Source: Microvelia longipes
Lineage: Eukaryota; Arthropoda; Insecta; Hemiptera; Veliidae
Reading direction: 5' to 3'
Length of the DNA: 64,000 nucleotides
NCBI GenBank assembly: GCA_018340805.1
Contig: JACMZG010001908.1
Coordinates: forward strand, 49,090,378-49,154,377
The stretch's first letter is position 1; the number at the start of each line of letters is the position of its first letter. This document shows, one piece after another, positions 1 through 11,691 of this stretch. Below the pieces are notes generated by a model. It ran no database searches and had not been told where the DNA came from. It saw only the letters and a program-made list of their open reading frames with translations. Made by a program: the position numbers and the translations under genes.

Positions 1-594
1 ATTATATATTATGTATTTACTAATACTGTAAATACTAATACTGTTCAGTATAAGTATTTATACTATACTCTTCGTTAATATCTAATTACGGGTTCTTTTA
101 CTCATTGAGAAATTTAACTGAAATGAAACCAACATGTTATTTTGAACTACCAATTTCATCTTGGTATAGAATACATTACCACAATTAACTGTATCGATTA
201 ATCTGTTGTTATTTAGTTGTGTTTTTGTCGGGAAATTTCATTATCTTGGAACAAGAGAAAACCTATATTTTCGTATTAAAAAGCGCCTCTTATTTTGCTC
301 CATTATATAGGTTATTGTTTGGAAAGGACTGGCTCGTATCCAAAAATAATAAAAAGGAACAGGACGTAAAATATGCCTCCTAGCCACTATTTTCAATTAT
401 ATCCTTTATTATTTTTTCCCTACTTTGTTTTTGTTTTCTAATAAAATAATAATATGTTGGACGGTAGACTTGGTGTTTTTAGGGTTTAAACATGTTGCAA
501 TGATATATTTTACATTCTTTTATAACTTTTGAGCCTATTTTTGTCCAATATACAATAAATATTTATACTACTTCAAATTTTGTTTCTGCACCCC
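1..594. other. AT-rich non-coding sequence
   Basis: No reading frame of useful length, no repeat unit and no RNA gene is visible here. The sequence is dominated by A/T runs. Confidence 0.6.
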
Positions 595-800
595 ATAAAA
601 ATTCTAGAGCAGAGGTCCGCAAGCTGGGCGAAATTTCTTTGAAATGCGCTCTTTTTTGATTATCAGCCCAATTTGGCTTCATTTTTCGGTGTATATTTAA
701 TTACTTGAGCAGTAGTGTTATAACTTGTTAATTATTTTTTCGGATCTTTAAAAGAAATTACGCATATTTCTCCCATAGATTATAAACTACACAGCACAAC
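595..800 (+). repeat. GGTCCGC-family dispersed repeat, diverged copy
   Basis: It carries the family order seen better at 17.2 kb and 22 kb: a GAGGTCCGCAAGCTGGGCGA head, then a segment resembling ATTTCTTTGAAATGCG, then a segment ending TTGAGCAGTAGTGTTATAACT, then a right end resembling AAAGAAATTACGCATA. The ends are loosely inverted relative to each other (TTTCCTTTGGAA against TTCCAAAGGAAA in the better copies), which suggests a short non-autonomous element. This copy is clearly old and diverged. The family name is a label used only in this annotation. Confidence 0.5.
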
Positions 801-839
801 ACTATTTTTGAAGCTCAGCTTATGCTACTTTTTTAGTGC

Positions 840-2150
840 GAGTCCAAAGTAAGGAGGGTGAGCGGAGCGAATGCGATTCGATGAGGAATGTTACGAGGTA
901 CCCCGTAACCGATTTTTTCTTATAAAATGGTGTAACCGAGGACAATAAATGTTTTGGGGCCTGCTCGGCTAACTTTCACTACCAATAGGAAAGAACACTA
1001 CCACTCTACGTTACTACTAGCGGTGTCGTAGAGACGGCTGACTGGGGAAGACAAGTCAGAGGCCACTTAGTTGGCCGCCTTAATAAAAAAGACCTTTAAC
1101 ATAGAAGCTGATCTCACAGTTGACAAGGGCATTAGCATCAGTTCCTACGGTACTCAGCTCCGACACTTCACACCAGCTTTGACTCTGGCGGGTGTGAAGA
1201 CAGAGCCGAATCTATATCCCTAATACTTTTTCCTGCTGCTTCAGTTAGTAAGGTAAAAGCCTATGACCCAACGATGTTGGTTGCTAAATTTGAGAAGACC
1301 ACCCTTACGAGGGACTCTATGGTAAACCAATTCACCTACGGTTTAGGTTTCTGCCACCTCCGATAGCGGAAGAGATGGTCTGGGTTCTTAGTCCTAGGTC
1401 AGACGCTTCTTGACGACCGTGAGATCCAATAAGGGGTTGGAAATTCTCGAACGCAGCACCCAACCATTGTGAAACCGCTGACTGGAGTAGACAAGTCAGA
1501 CCTGTCCCAATCATTGGGACAGGTCCAGACCTTGGGTTTAAAAAATCACCAGGGCTGACCCTGACGCAGCCTAGCTCTGCAAGCAGGACTAACTCTAACC
1601 GAAATTTATTACAAACACCTAATACCACAGAAATATCACATGAACCCGCCACCGCCTCTCTAGAGGGTCACCAAAGCCGATTGGAATATACTGCTGGGGT
1701 ACTGATTCGGTGGTCGGTTCCTATCCAAACTATCTAGACATATCTGCTAAATAAATATATACCTAATCCTAGTTAAAACATATTTATGTTATCAAGCCTT
1801 ATATCGCAAATGTCTAGGACTTCAACCTTCCGGTTGGAACAAATTACCGGGGCTTGTGACGGTAGACCTGAAACTGAAACTAACTACACCTAATTATCAC
1901 AGCTTTTGGGCGGAAGTTCTTCCAACTATGCTGTGGGTGCCTACTCGGTTTTATTATATTGCCAAGGTTAGCATTACTTCGCATGATGAGCATGGTGAGC
2001 ATTACGTCTCCTTACTTTGGCCCCTGTATTAATTACAGACTGAGCTATTTGTACTAACGAAACAAATTAAAAGGCGAATGCCACATCCCCTGAACAGCGA
2101 GGAGGGCCTACCTACGAACCGGTTTGAACAAATTGCCAGCATGAGCGTTT
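840..2150 (-). mobile_element. Higher-GC block, possible LINE 3' untranslated region
   Basis: GC content rises abruptly over this block compared with both flanks. It lies directly downstream (minus strand) of a small ORF with a LINE-type zinc knuckle, so a 3' untranslated region of a 5'-truncated LINE is the simplest reading. Inside it a similar motif (GCTGACTGG, then AGACAAGTCAGA) occurs twice, near 1037 and 1476. There is also a perfect hairpin at about 1501-1523 (CCTGTCCCAAT, one-base centre, ATTGGGACAGG). The 106-codon minus ORF at 1332-1652 has no recognisable domain and is not called as a gene. The element class cannot be settled by eye. Confidence 0.35.
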
Positions 2151-2152
2151 AC

Positions 2153-2548
2153 TTAAAACGATGAACTTATCAAATAATTTAAACCGACTTTAAAATCCCT
2201 GTTAACTACTTTGTTGGACCTAAACTTTTTCTTAGATTCCTGCTCTTCGCTGAAAGGTGAAAACTGAGTCTCGATGAGAAACCTCGGAGAAAGCGACATC
2301 GTCCAATAATCTGCTAGTACATCACACTCTTCTAAGATGTGAAGGACTGTTGGCGTTGCCTTGTTGCAAAATCGACAGCAAGGAGCACGCTGGTTGGTTA
2401 GGATATGCCCTTGCATCAATGCGTATGTCCCAATCGTAGATGCGTTAGCACGACACTGTCTTTTCTTGGTTTGGATAATGCCGTCATCTACTCTCTTGCG
2501 TTTCTTTTGATTCGTGTTTTGGGTGTTTGTGATTAAAAACATTGACAT
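2153..2548 (-). CDS. Small ORF with a LINE-type C-terminal zinc knuckle
   Basis: This 131-codon ORF starts at an ATG immediately preceded by an in-frame TAA. Its N-terminal third is basic (KKRKR and KKRQCR). Its middle carries CRFCNKATPTVLHILEEC, a C-x2-C-x8-H-x4-C knuckle followed by DVLADYW. That pattern is typical of the extreme C-terminus of several non-LTR retrotransposon polyproteins, downstream of the reverse transcriptase. No reverse transcriptase motifs are present, and the upstream (higher-coordinate) sequence is AT-rich. The likely reading is a 5'-truncated or internally deleted LINE whose 3' region continues to about 840. It could also be a captured short gene. The knuckle is seen directly; the LINE assignment is inference. 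Confidence 0.4.
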   Translation of the reverse strand: MSMFLITNTQNTNQKKRKRVDDGIIQTKKRQCRANASTIGTYALMQGHILTNQRAPCCRFCNKATPTVLHILEECDVLADYWTMSLSPRFLIETQFSPFSEEQESKKKFRSNKVVNRDFKVGLNYLISSSF

Positions 2549-2954
2549 TTATTTAAATTATTATTCTAAATAGAACCAATCATTTTTAGCAAATTTATAC
2601 TATAAAATTATGCTTTTTGATATTTTAGGATTTACATAGGTTCTTCAGTGTACAAAATCATAAATAAAACAGAACTACAAGAGCTTCTAAGTTATTTATT
2701 TGATATTTAATTCGGAATCCATAAAATGTTTAATATCTTTATCAGATTTCATTATTTTTTCTATTTAATTTTATATTTTTAGAATGTTACTTCCATTGTA
2801 AAATAAGAAAACTGAGAAATAAAAAGAATTTAGCCTTAAAAAATAATCGTAAAAAGTTTTATAACTTTGAAAATTTATTTAGACTTTCTTTGGTTTTAAA
2901 ACTCATAAAAAGATAAATACTTTTTGATTATTCTTTAAAACGTATTTTATTCTA

Positions 2955-3290
2955 TTATATTTTATAGTTAAATTTAAATCTTTTAAATAAAAATAATAAG
3001 ATTAATTTTAAGCTGAAGTGGATATTAATTAATGGTTTATGAACAGGGTCCTTGGGCTCCTGGCTGTTTGGCATCTGCTCTCCTGCTCCACTCAAAAGCA
3101 GTCCCTCCTTTACTGGTTCTTGTTTTAGATCCTTCTTTGTTTTGTAATTATTTTTATTATTGTTCATAATGTGTTATTGTTTATCATGTAAGCCGCTTTG
3201 AGGCTCACTGCACTATCTGATTAGGATAGTAGGGTAACCAGGGTGAAGACTTGGAATCTGCATCTAACTCCCCACTAACTCCTCAGTCAT
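2955..3290 (-). other. GC-richer segment with short minus-strand ORF, unassigned
   Basis: A 70-codon minus ORF (2955-3167) starts in a GC-richer segment and encodes a Lys/Asn-rich start followed by KEGLLLSGAGEQMPNSQEP. The tail then runs into AT-rich DNA and becomes Leu/Phe-rich, so only about the first 48 codons could be genuine. It lies upstream of, and on the same strand as, the zinc-knuckle ORF, so it could be the 5' part of the same LINE with its middle deleted. No domain is recognised. Confidence 0.2.
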
Positions 3291-4684
3291 TTGCTTTATT
3301 ATAATCAAGATTAAACACAATACACAGATAAAACATACATACAAACATAAACACACCCACACACACACGTGTGTATGCCATTGCCACCTATTAAAATGGT
3401 TAAATTGAGCTGAATCCGGTCAATTAATGCTGCCCATCTTCCTTATGGTGTAAAATATTTTCGATGACTTTATAATTTAGCTTACTGAAGTCAACATTAT
3501 TGAAGGAACAATTTGGTCTTTGTAGTCTACCCAGCGTCTCGCAATACGCTGAGTTTCGTTTTAATTTAAAATAACTTTGCTAGAAAAGCGAACAAAATAA
3601 AACTTGATTACTAATTTGGTGGAAACGCTTTTGTAAGAAAAGCCCTTGAATGATATAAATTTTGGTATAATGAGTGCCTGCTAAACTAAACACAAACAAA
3701 AATATTTTTATCAACAGTAGAAAACATCATTGAGAAAGTTGGTTAATGTTTTTAAACAATGTATTTTATTACTTAATATTTTAATATCAACATTTTATCC
3801 ACAAAGTTCAACATAAAATCTAACTTATAAAATTAGTTAAACAAAGTTTTGTTGAAGTGATTAAGCCAAGAAACCGATGTGGTGAAAGTGCAAACGAGTT
3901 ATGGGGTAAAGTAAATGTTCTTTGAGACTAATCAGTACAAAGTCTTGTAAAACGTCTTTTGTGGAAGGCATCTACAATTTATATCACATTTTCTATATCA
4001 CCTGAGGCTATAGGGTAAATTCTTTATCACTTATATACTCACACACAATTGGCTCTGTCACTCAAATATGCGAAGATCCTACATATAGCAATATATCTTC
4101 TATATAAATTACTATAAAAACCCCCTAAAGCAAAAATTTATAGAAATCTATCAATAGTTTTAAATCATAAAATATACCCCATAGATATTTTATGGTGTAT
4201 ATATTAAAAAAAAATAACAGATATTTCATAAAATTATATACAGGAATGACTGTTTCTTAAATCAAAATTTATTCTAAGTAACTTTAAATAAAATTTGTTT
4301 CAATTTAAAGTCAAGTTACATTATTTAAAAGGTAGTCCAAATGGAAACCAAGTTCTTTCTTAACTTTTCCGGATTCTTCGTTTCATTTTGATTAGATTGA
4401 TTGAAATTTATTTTTCAAGAATAAATAGCTTTAGTTGAAGAAAAAGAGTCTAGGAAGTTTTTACCTTATTTTTATCTTTCAACGGTTCACTTTATTTAAT
4501 ATAATTGAGAATAGAGTCCATAGCAAGGAAAGTTTAATAAAGAAAAAAATATAGGTAAAATAAATTAGGTTGTTTCCTCTGATTCTTAAATTGATAAATT
4601 GTATCTCTTTTTTAAATAAAATATTTATGTTGGCCTACGTAACTAAATCAACTTTTTTATATTATGTTATAATAAATTTTGCAT
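3291..4684. other. Non-coding, short CA/TG tract
   Basis: It contains a short CA-rich tract (about 3335-3375) that includes the palindrome ACACGTGTGT. No gene, RNA or other repeat is recognised in the remaining AT-rich sequence. Confidence 0.5.
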
Positions 4685-4842
4685 ATTGAAGGTACAATAC
4701 GCATCTAAACCTAAATTATGTACGATGAAGGTATATTATGCACTTAAATGTAAGTTATACATGACGAGAGTATATTATGCATTTTAACCTAATTATGGCT
4801 GATGAAGGTACAGTATGCACCTTAACCTAAAGTACTTTTAAC
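4685..4842. repeat. 39-bp minisatellite, four units
   Basis: Units start at 4688, 4727, 4766 and 4804, a spacing of 38-39 bp. Each holds GAAGGTATATTATGCA or a close variant, followed by a TTAACCTAA-like segment and a TTATGTAC-like segment. The units differ by several substitutions, so the array is not recent. Confidence 0.75.
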
Positions 4843-5155
4843 TTAAATATAGTACTTTATATAACAGAGAATTGAGTTGATATTTTACTACACAAAATTG
4901 TTTAGTTATGACTGCGATTCATAAAACAAAGGATCAGAATGACTAGACTAACTACTAGAAATTTAAAAGACCAAAGACGTCTCTGCCATGTTTTAATAAA
5001 TTAGTGACATGCGTTAACTATGGTTAATTTGGGAAAGTAATGTTTTACGATTAACTAACATAGCACAAATAAACAACGGCTTTCTGTGCCTTTTCAAAAT
5101 GGTTATACCCGAACACGTAAATATCACCAATTATAGCATACAAATATTTTAAGCA

Positions 5156-5225
5156 CTAACCGGGATTCAACCCGGATAATGTGGGCAGTCGGTTTTATGT
5201 TGCGTTACTCTACTAAAATAAAGTA
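5156..5225 (-). repeat. tRNA-like SINE fragment
   Basis: On the minus strand the segment reads CCGGGTTGAATCCCGG, a T-arm with a B-box consensus (GGTTGAATCCC). It follows a stretch of about 45 bp that could hold a decayed A box. No full cloverleaf can be drawn, so this is a SINE head or tRNA pseudogene, not a working tRNA. It resembles the repeat at 56.5 kb. Confidence 0.4.
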
Positions 5226-5469
5226 CTTGTCTAGAAATCTAGTCATGTAGATTTTTTCATCAAATTGCTAATTTGATAAAAAAAAAAAATTATTAACTTA
5301 CTTTTAATCACCATGTTCAAAATTTAAAACTAGAAATTTTGAACACCCTTTCAACACAAAGGGATTACTTTCACTTAGAGAAAAACGCCTCGACTGGGTG
5401 TTTTCTTTTTAAATTGATCTTGGTTTATAAACCTGTTATTTTTTTTTTACTTTATAATAGTTTATTTTT

Positions 5470-5700
5470 GACCTTGTGACGATACACAGCCTTACTATTT
5501 TCACGCAAAAATCATAATTATTGTCAGGTTTGTTATCCTATCATGTTTTAATTCATAATGTTTACCTGTTGACCTTGTGACGATACACAGCCTAACTATT
5601 TTCACGCAAAAATCATAATTAAATTGTCAGGTTTGTTATCCTATCATGTTTTAATTCATAATGTTTACCTGTTGACCTTGTGACGTTACACAGCCTTATT
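5470..5700. repeat. 102-bp tandem duplication, about 2.2 units
   Basis: GACCTTGTGACGATACACAG starts at 5470 and 5571, and again with one change at 5674, giving a period of 101-103 bp. Units 1 and 2 are almost identical, apart from a 2-3 base insertion near ATAATTA, so the duplication is recent. A related single motif (GACCTTGTGACGTATCACA) occurs at about 53961, so this sequence is dispersed in the genome. Confidence 0.85.
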
Positions 5701-6701
5701 TTTATCACGCGAAATATACGGCTATCATTGTTATTAGACTCGAACCCAATTGGTGTAGAATATGCTTTTATGTAAAACAAAATTGGATTTATAAGCATGC
5801 AGTCAACAATTGAAAAATAGCAATTCATCTAAATGTTTGTTTTACTAACTGTTGTAAATTTCAGATCTCTAAGTCATAATGAGACGGAGCAATTTAGGAA
5901 ATATAAAAAGAATAGAATCAGTATCCCATCAGTAATTTTGCTCTCTTAGTATACTTCATCTCTAAAGAGTTTTAACTCGACGCATGCCTCATTGCAATTA
6001 TAACCACGTCACATATATTGCATTCGCCTCTATTTCCCTCAAGACATTTTTCTTTCTTCTATCCATTAGATTTATATTTTAAAATTTAATTAAAGTAATA
6101 ATTTCACCGAGTCGGTCAGATTCTGTTTTCTAATTCTAAAGAAAGGTCGTAGCTTTTAGTTCCTTTTTAAAAGAAGGATATTAAGGCCTTTTAACTCAAT
6201 ATATCATTTTACCTTTTCATTAGGTTTTCATTAGTGGTTTCCATGGTTTTGAGATTTTTCATTTTCCTTCTAATTTCTTAAAAGTATATTTTCTTAAAAA
6301 GCGCCTTGTAATTTAATCTTTACTGGTCTTAATACGGTTTTCTTTGTATTTATTAATTTAATGATTAAATAACATTTTAGAGGTTAAACCAGTCAAACCA
6401 GAAAGCAAAAAATGTATGAGAGATAAAGTTTGTTAACAACTTTTACGACGCATTCACAAATTTATTTTCCCATTACTTTTTTTATTTTATTTTGTAGCCC
6501 TATAACTTTTATTCTATTACTGTTTTTTTACAATCGACATATCGTCAGAAAACGTGAAACATCGATCATATGATCTACGTAAAGTTTGCGGAGTAAATAA
6601 TAAAAGCAGATGACCAAGAGAAACGACTGCAGCGCTGTGTGGCCACTACGGACAAATAACTGTAACTGACGAGTTAAATTCACCCGATAATCCCGCCTTC
6701 G
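5701..6701. other. Non-coding
   Basis: AT-rich sequence with no gene, RNA or clear repeat. Confidence 0.5.
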
Positions 6702-6861
6702 ACACATGGCTAAAATCAGTTGACGGCGAGGAAAAATAATGAGAGGGAGCCAATGGGGTTAGTCCTGCATGTTAAACCACGCCTACAATTTCAAATTGGA
6801 CCTACCTGATTGGTTATTTCACACTATTTTCCACAGCTGTTAACTGATTTTAGCCGTGTGT
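6702..6861. mobile_element. 160-bp MITE with inverted ends
   Basis: The left end is ACACATGGCTAAAATCAGTT. The right end, read in reverse complement, is ACACACGGCTAAAATCAGTT, a 19/20 match, and the similarity continues weakly inward through GGAAAAATA-like sequence. The body is moderately GC-rich and has no ORF. A third end of the same type lies at 14435. Size and terminal repeats fit a MITE mobilised by an unknown DNA transposase. No clear target duplication is visible, so the superfamily is unassigned. Confidence 0.7.
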
Positions 6862-7960
6862 TATATTATAATTGCTCGCGTACTCTATTAAATTTTATAC
6901 TTTCATATTTATATTAAGGCTAACTTAATATCATAAAATTTTAAGTTGTTTTTGTTTTTTAAATTTTTAACAATTAATTGTAAACTGGGTCATTGTAATA
7001 AATAATAGCAGTTGAAAATTACAGATCCTCCCCCCTATAAGTTCATTGAATGCACCGTTAACTTAAAGAAATAATTAATTTAATAAAACTTTTATATTAA
7101 TCAATAAATTTGTATCAATTCAAAGTTGTTCCGGGTTACCACGGTGAAATGTTCCGTGGTAATGCACCCGAATGCTTGAATTTGAATATGAATATTAAGA
7201 AAATTTTCTGTTCAAAATTGTGCTATTTGAAAGCCTTATCTAACGAAAGAGTTTTTAATAAACTCAGACCTATATAATATTTTGATGTTTAGAAGGATGA
7301 TGGTTATAAAATGCCCTGACTCTGGTTATAGACCATTCCTTGTGAGACGTGACAGTATGCCGAGTTTTAAGAATAAAGCGGACATTGTCCAGTAGGTCTC
7401 ATAACGAGCTCTAAGGTCTGTGTATTAGAGATAGCGAGCCATTAAATGGCTCTGTGGGAAAAGCACCATGAAATCGTTTATAAGTCCTTGTTGGTCGAAA
7501 GCTTCTTGCCTTTTTACCAGGACAAGTTTAATCTCGACCCTCTAGCCTATTTATATCTTGTGGACGTGTCCTTAAACCTCTCCAAACTCAATTGCTCTTA
7601 CCGGTGTTTACACGACTCCAGTAATTATTTTGGACAAATATTGCTTCTCCTAAGACCAACTGAGACCGGGTTTAAACCATTTTAATCAAGAAAGTCCCCC
7701 TCTGAGAGAATTAAATGATATCCTTTCTGGCAACAATATACTTACGATGAGATTTTGATCTAGCCCTAAAGTAAATGAAAAGATGTTGGTATTATTTTTA
7801 GGGTTAATATACTGTATTTGTAGACTCTCAACCCTAAATGAAAATTCTCCGACACGTGCAAAGCCTGATCTCTCCTTGTTTTCTTTATAAATATCAACAA
7901 ACTCAAGTATATCTTCGTTTTACCTGTAGATTCTACCTTACATCGAAAGTTGTAAAATTA
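6862..7960. other. Non-coding, one unrecognised 79-codon ORF
   Basis: A plus-strand ORF at 7446-7685 encodes a 79-residue peptide of ordinary composition with no motif I recognise. It has no visible splice signals or promoter. I do not call it a gene. Nothing else is seen. Confidence 0.4.
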
Positions 7961-8044
7961 CATTATACGGCCCTAGGAGCCGTATAATGTATACGGCTTT
8001 AGAGCCGTATTGGCCCCTAAGCCGCGTAGCAGCTTAGGGGCCAA
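7961..8044. repeat. Run of three consecutive perfect hairpins
   Basis: Hairpin 1: CATTATACGGC (7961-7971) pairs with 7979-7989, loop 7 nt. Hairpin 2: ATACGGCT (7991-7998) pairs with 8003-8010, loop 4 nt. Hairpin 3: TTGGCCCCTAAGC (8010-8022) pairs with 8032-8044, loop 9 nt. All stems are perfect and lie end to end. Hairpins 1 and 2 share the TACGGC stem sequence. The function is unknown. Confidence 0.85.
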
Positions 8045-8849
8045 TAAACCCTAATTTAAATAATTCTGATACAGAGAATAAATCAATTAAATGTATGTTG
8101 AGTACATAATGTATAATGAATTTTATCTACATTATTTCAAACTATTTCTAGTAATAGATAATCTAACGTTATTTTATTCCCTTATCACGCATTTTGCTGA
8201 GTCTAAAAAATACATAGAGATATATTAGTAGAGGGGCCCTATTGGTTAAATGTTGAAACATCGAAAAAGTAACCTGACTACCTTCACTAAAAAGGTAATC
8301 AAAATTACTGTAACTTATATAAAAGAATGTTAAAAATACAAATCAAAACACAAACATTATGCGGGAAACCGATACAAATTTATTAATTATAACCTTAATT
8401 CACTCTTGAAGGAGGTTTCAATGAGGTTACACAGAACCCTTGAGGGCTTAAATACATGTTTCTGGCCCTTCAATGAATTGAGGTGGGCTATGCCCCCTCT
8501 ATTATATATCTCTATGAGAAAATAGCTCTCAGTAGGATTTGTAAAGAATGATTTTTGAAAAATTCGTGATTAATCAAGAAGTTTCTATAACCTCTATAAT
8601 TCTCCCGGGCTGGAAGACACAAACTACCGGTCAGACAAAACTGAGAGCAATAACTTTCTCATAGGTTTCTGGCCGACTAACGCTTTGACTAGGTCCTTGA
8701 ATTACGTCTGTCTTGTGTGTACGAAGCAAACTCTCTAGTGCTATCAACACTGACCCCAACTCTAGATATTTTGAAAAGTTGAAAATCGTTTTTTAAATAA
8801 CGATTCTATAACTAGAGTCAAATAAAGAATGGTTGAAAGTATAGTTATT
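8045..8849. other. Non-coding
   Basis: No gene or RNA is seen. The base composition is a little higher in GC near 8420-8760, but no repeat unit is recognised. Confidence 0.45.
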
Positions 8850-9039
8850 TATGCACCAAGGGAGTAAAGAATGCTATTATTTCCCTCAGCAGTTAGTTGG
8901 TTCCTAAGGCGTAAGCCGAGGGAACAAAAGTATTTAACTCCCAAGGCGAAACCGAGGGATTTAAGTGTTTAATTCCTGAGGCAAAGCCGAGGAAGGTAAT
9001 TGAGAGAGAGAAAATAGCATTTTACTCCCAAGGTGCATA
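8850..9039. mobile_element. 190-bp inverted-repeat element with internal tandem units
   Basis: The ends are inverted: TATGCACCAAGGGAGTAAAG (8850) matches the reverse complement of 9010-9039 (TATGCACCTTGGGAGTAAAA), and both continue into ATGCTATT. Between them are three short tandem units starting at about 8903, 8940 and 8975 (35-37 bp). Each has a CCTAAGGC-type arm facing GCCGAGG, which is a small imperfect hairpin. The arrangement suggests a MITE with a tandem-repeat core. A related TTGGGAGT/ACTCCC inverted pair lies just downstream at 9219-9247. Confidence 0.65.
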
Positions 9040-10984
9040 CAAGATTTTATTTCTAGACGTTGATTTTATTTTAACATGTTTTGTTGTATTTTATTCTTAT
9101 TTTTTTGGGTCGGACCCCCTAATAAATATAGGGGGGGCTGCCACCAAAAACATTTTTTTGCTCCAAACAACTTCTTTTGACCTGAAGCGGATATTGAGCC
9201 AATAAAATCTTTTTCTCCCTTGGGAGTGAAAAGTGCATTTTTACTCCCTAAAAACTAGTTAATAAACTTTACATTATACACCGTCTGGATATAAATAAAG
9301 TTTATACGTAACAAGCTGGTGCATTCTGAATGACGTTTCAAATATAAGCAAAGTTCTGCTTATATTTGATATTTGATTATATAGTATAGCTGACATTTGC
9401 TTGTTATTACATCTCAAAGTTTATTATCAATAGTAAATTCACCATGAAACAATATAAAAAACTTGTTCTTTATTTTTTAAGATAAAGACTTGTCATTTAA
9501 AAAAAAGGCTAAATGTTGAATTCCGAGTTTTATTTCGTTCTTACCTGACAAAAATACTAAAAATCTTAAGTCTTTATGACAACGGGAAAAAGCAAAGAAA
9601 ACTGTGTAAAAGCTGTCTCTAAGAGCGTTTTGAAGGCAAACAGTCGCTAGGTAAACCTATTCCAGGACAAGACTTGGCACCTTATGTAGACTTTATATAC
9701 AAAACACGAGAGACATTCTGACTTCACAGAAAAAAATCCTTATATACTACCTGCTCTATTTAACTAAAAATACCTTCTTTATAAAAAGTAAAATTTAGTA
9801 CTATACGCATGAGTTTGGGACAAAGATTTAAATATTTAAACAAACATTAGTTATTTTAAATGATTATAATTAATAATCCGATCAGTGTATTGTGTGATCA
9901 GTTATATTTGAGTTTTATTATGACGTGACGCATAGCAGTCTATCCAGTAAGAAACATATAAAGCTTTAGAAATAGCTCTTGAACTAGAGAGATTGGGTAT
10001 TTTATTAAACATTTTCAAGTATTTCAAAGCTTTAATGTTGTAAGATGAAATAAATAATGTAAACAAACCAAAAAATCCAGGTTTATTCATTTACCAACGT
10101 AATTAATTTAATTTAAGCATTGTTTGCATGTTTTACTTTTCTAATTTTTTATCAATTTGTTCTTATTTTTTTGTCAATTTTTATGTTTTATGAGAACAAT
10201 AAAGAAAGATCATATAGAAAAAGTATTGAGTTTGCAAAAAAGTCTGAAATCGGAATGCCACCGGAATTATCCACTTCTGGTGTTTTAATATATACATTAT
10301 AAAATAACAAAATTCATAATGTAAACCAAACAATTAGGAACCAAAATGACAAAGGGTTCAAACCAGGGGGGGTTAACTTAAATGAGGAAAAGTTTGGATT
10401 CCATTATCGCAAGCTACTAAAAATAGCGCTGTGGTGGACCGGTGCGGACAACTCATGAACTAACCCCAATAGCTTTCCAAAAATGACTGATTACATTTTT
10501 ATATTAAAATTTATAAATACCATGGCAATTCTTGGTTATGACAGCTACATTTATTATCATTATAAAATGATTGTTTTCTGTATGTATTTTTCACAAAAAC
10601 GGTTCGCCGTTGCAAGTTCTGTATTTTAAAAAATCAGAAACTAAAAGTAAATAGAAACCTTTTTTAAACTTCCAGAGAACCTTACTGATGGCAGATAAGT
10701 AAATTTCATTTAATTAATTTATTAATTTAGTCGATTTTATCAGGTAATTACATTAAATACATGTTCGCATCTTGCCGATGTAATTAAAATACAGGCTGCA
10801 TTAAATGCCAAAATCTATCTTCTACCACGTGTAAACTTTAGCCACTATTTCATTATTACCTGATTGAATTAATTAAAATAATCAATTACTTGAATGAAAA
10901 ACTTAAAAATAATCAGAAGCGTTCTGTTTAAGATTAAAGTGGTAGGGTATAAACTATAAAAAGTATAAAAATTTCAAACTGACT
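9040..10984. other. Non-coding
   Basis: Only short ORFs with hydrophobic or low-complexity translations (for example 9902-10090 and 10120-10302) are present. No repeat unit or RNA gene is recognised. Confidence 0.45.
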
Positions 10985-11034
10985 GTGGGCAAAAAGCGGG
11001 AAATCAAGACACGCCCACTCAATTGCAAGGTAGG

Positions 11035-11325
11035 TCCCTCGCCGCGCTAGTGTCGACCGGAATCCAAATTTTTCCACCATTGAGTCGACAGTCTTACTGT
11101 TTAAGTATCTATAGTCTCTGGTTCAAACATTTGTTGAAATTATGTCTATACTCGCTTATCTTTTATTTTTGCATATATTCGCTTACAATATATGTGTATA
11201 ATACCTGTATTTATATTTTAATTATATTGTGTATATAATGTCAATATCAGGGGGGTGGCACTCGTATCTAACTGTATAGAGCAATGGGTTGCATGGGGCA
11301 CACCGTAAGAATGCGCTAGTGTCGC
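11035..11325. repeat. GCGCTAGTGTCG-type dispersed ends
   Basis: GCGCTAGTGTCG occurs at about 11045 (CCGCGCTAGTGTCGACC) and 11315 (ATGCGCTAGTGTCGCC). The second is preceded by GGGGCACACCGTAAGAA. A third, GGGGCACACCGCTAGAACGC followed by GCTAGTTGT, lies at 14264. These appear to be ends of one dispersed repeat whose body I cannot delimit. Confidence 0.4.
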
Positions 11326-11691
11326 CATACTAACCCGCATCACATTAGGTTTTTATAAAAAAAAATATTTAAACCTGGGTTTTTTTTTAATTTTATTGGT
11401 TGTATTTTGGACGATTGTTTATATTTTGGATTGACAGCACGTGTTTTGTACAATTTTTCGCTTTGTTTCATACTGTTATTGCCTCTTTTTTCTACCTAAA
11501 TTTCTTACTGTTCCTTTTTCTTTTAATAACCAAGTACCAATTTCATTTAACTCCTTTTCCTAAATTTTACCACTATACTTTCTCTCTAACTTTTTTTCCT
11601 TAATTTCTTAATCTTCTTACAAATAAATTATAAATTTTTTGTTAATTTTCATCGTCTATTACACTTATTAATTTCCCTTCAATTATAAAGA

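Noticed and set aside
1332..1652. 106-codon minus ORF as a gene
   Set aside because: No domain or codon pattern, and it lies in the presumed LINE 3' region.
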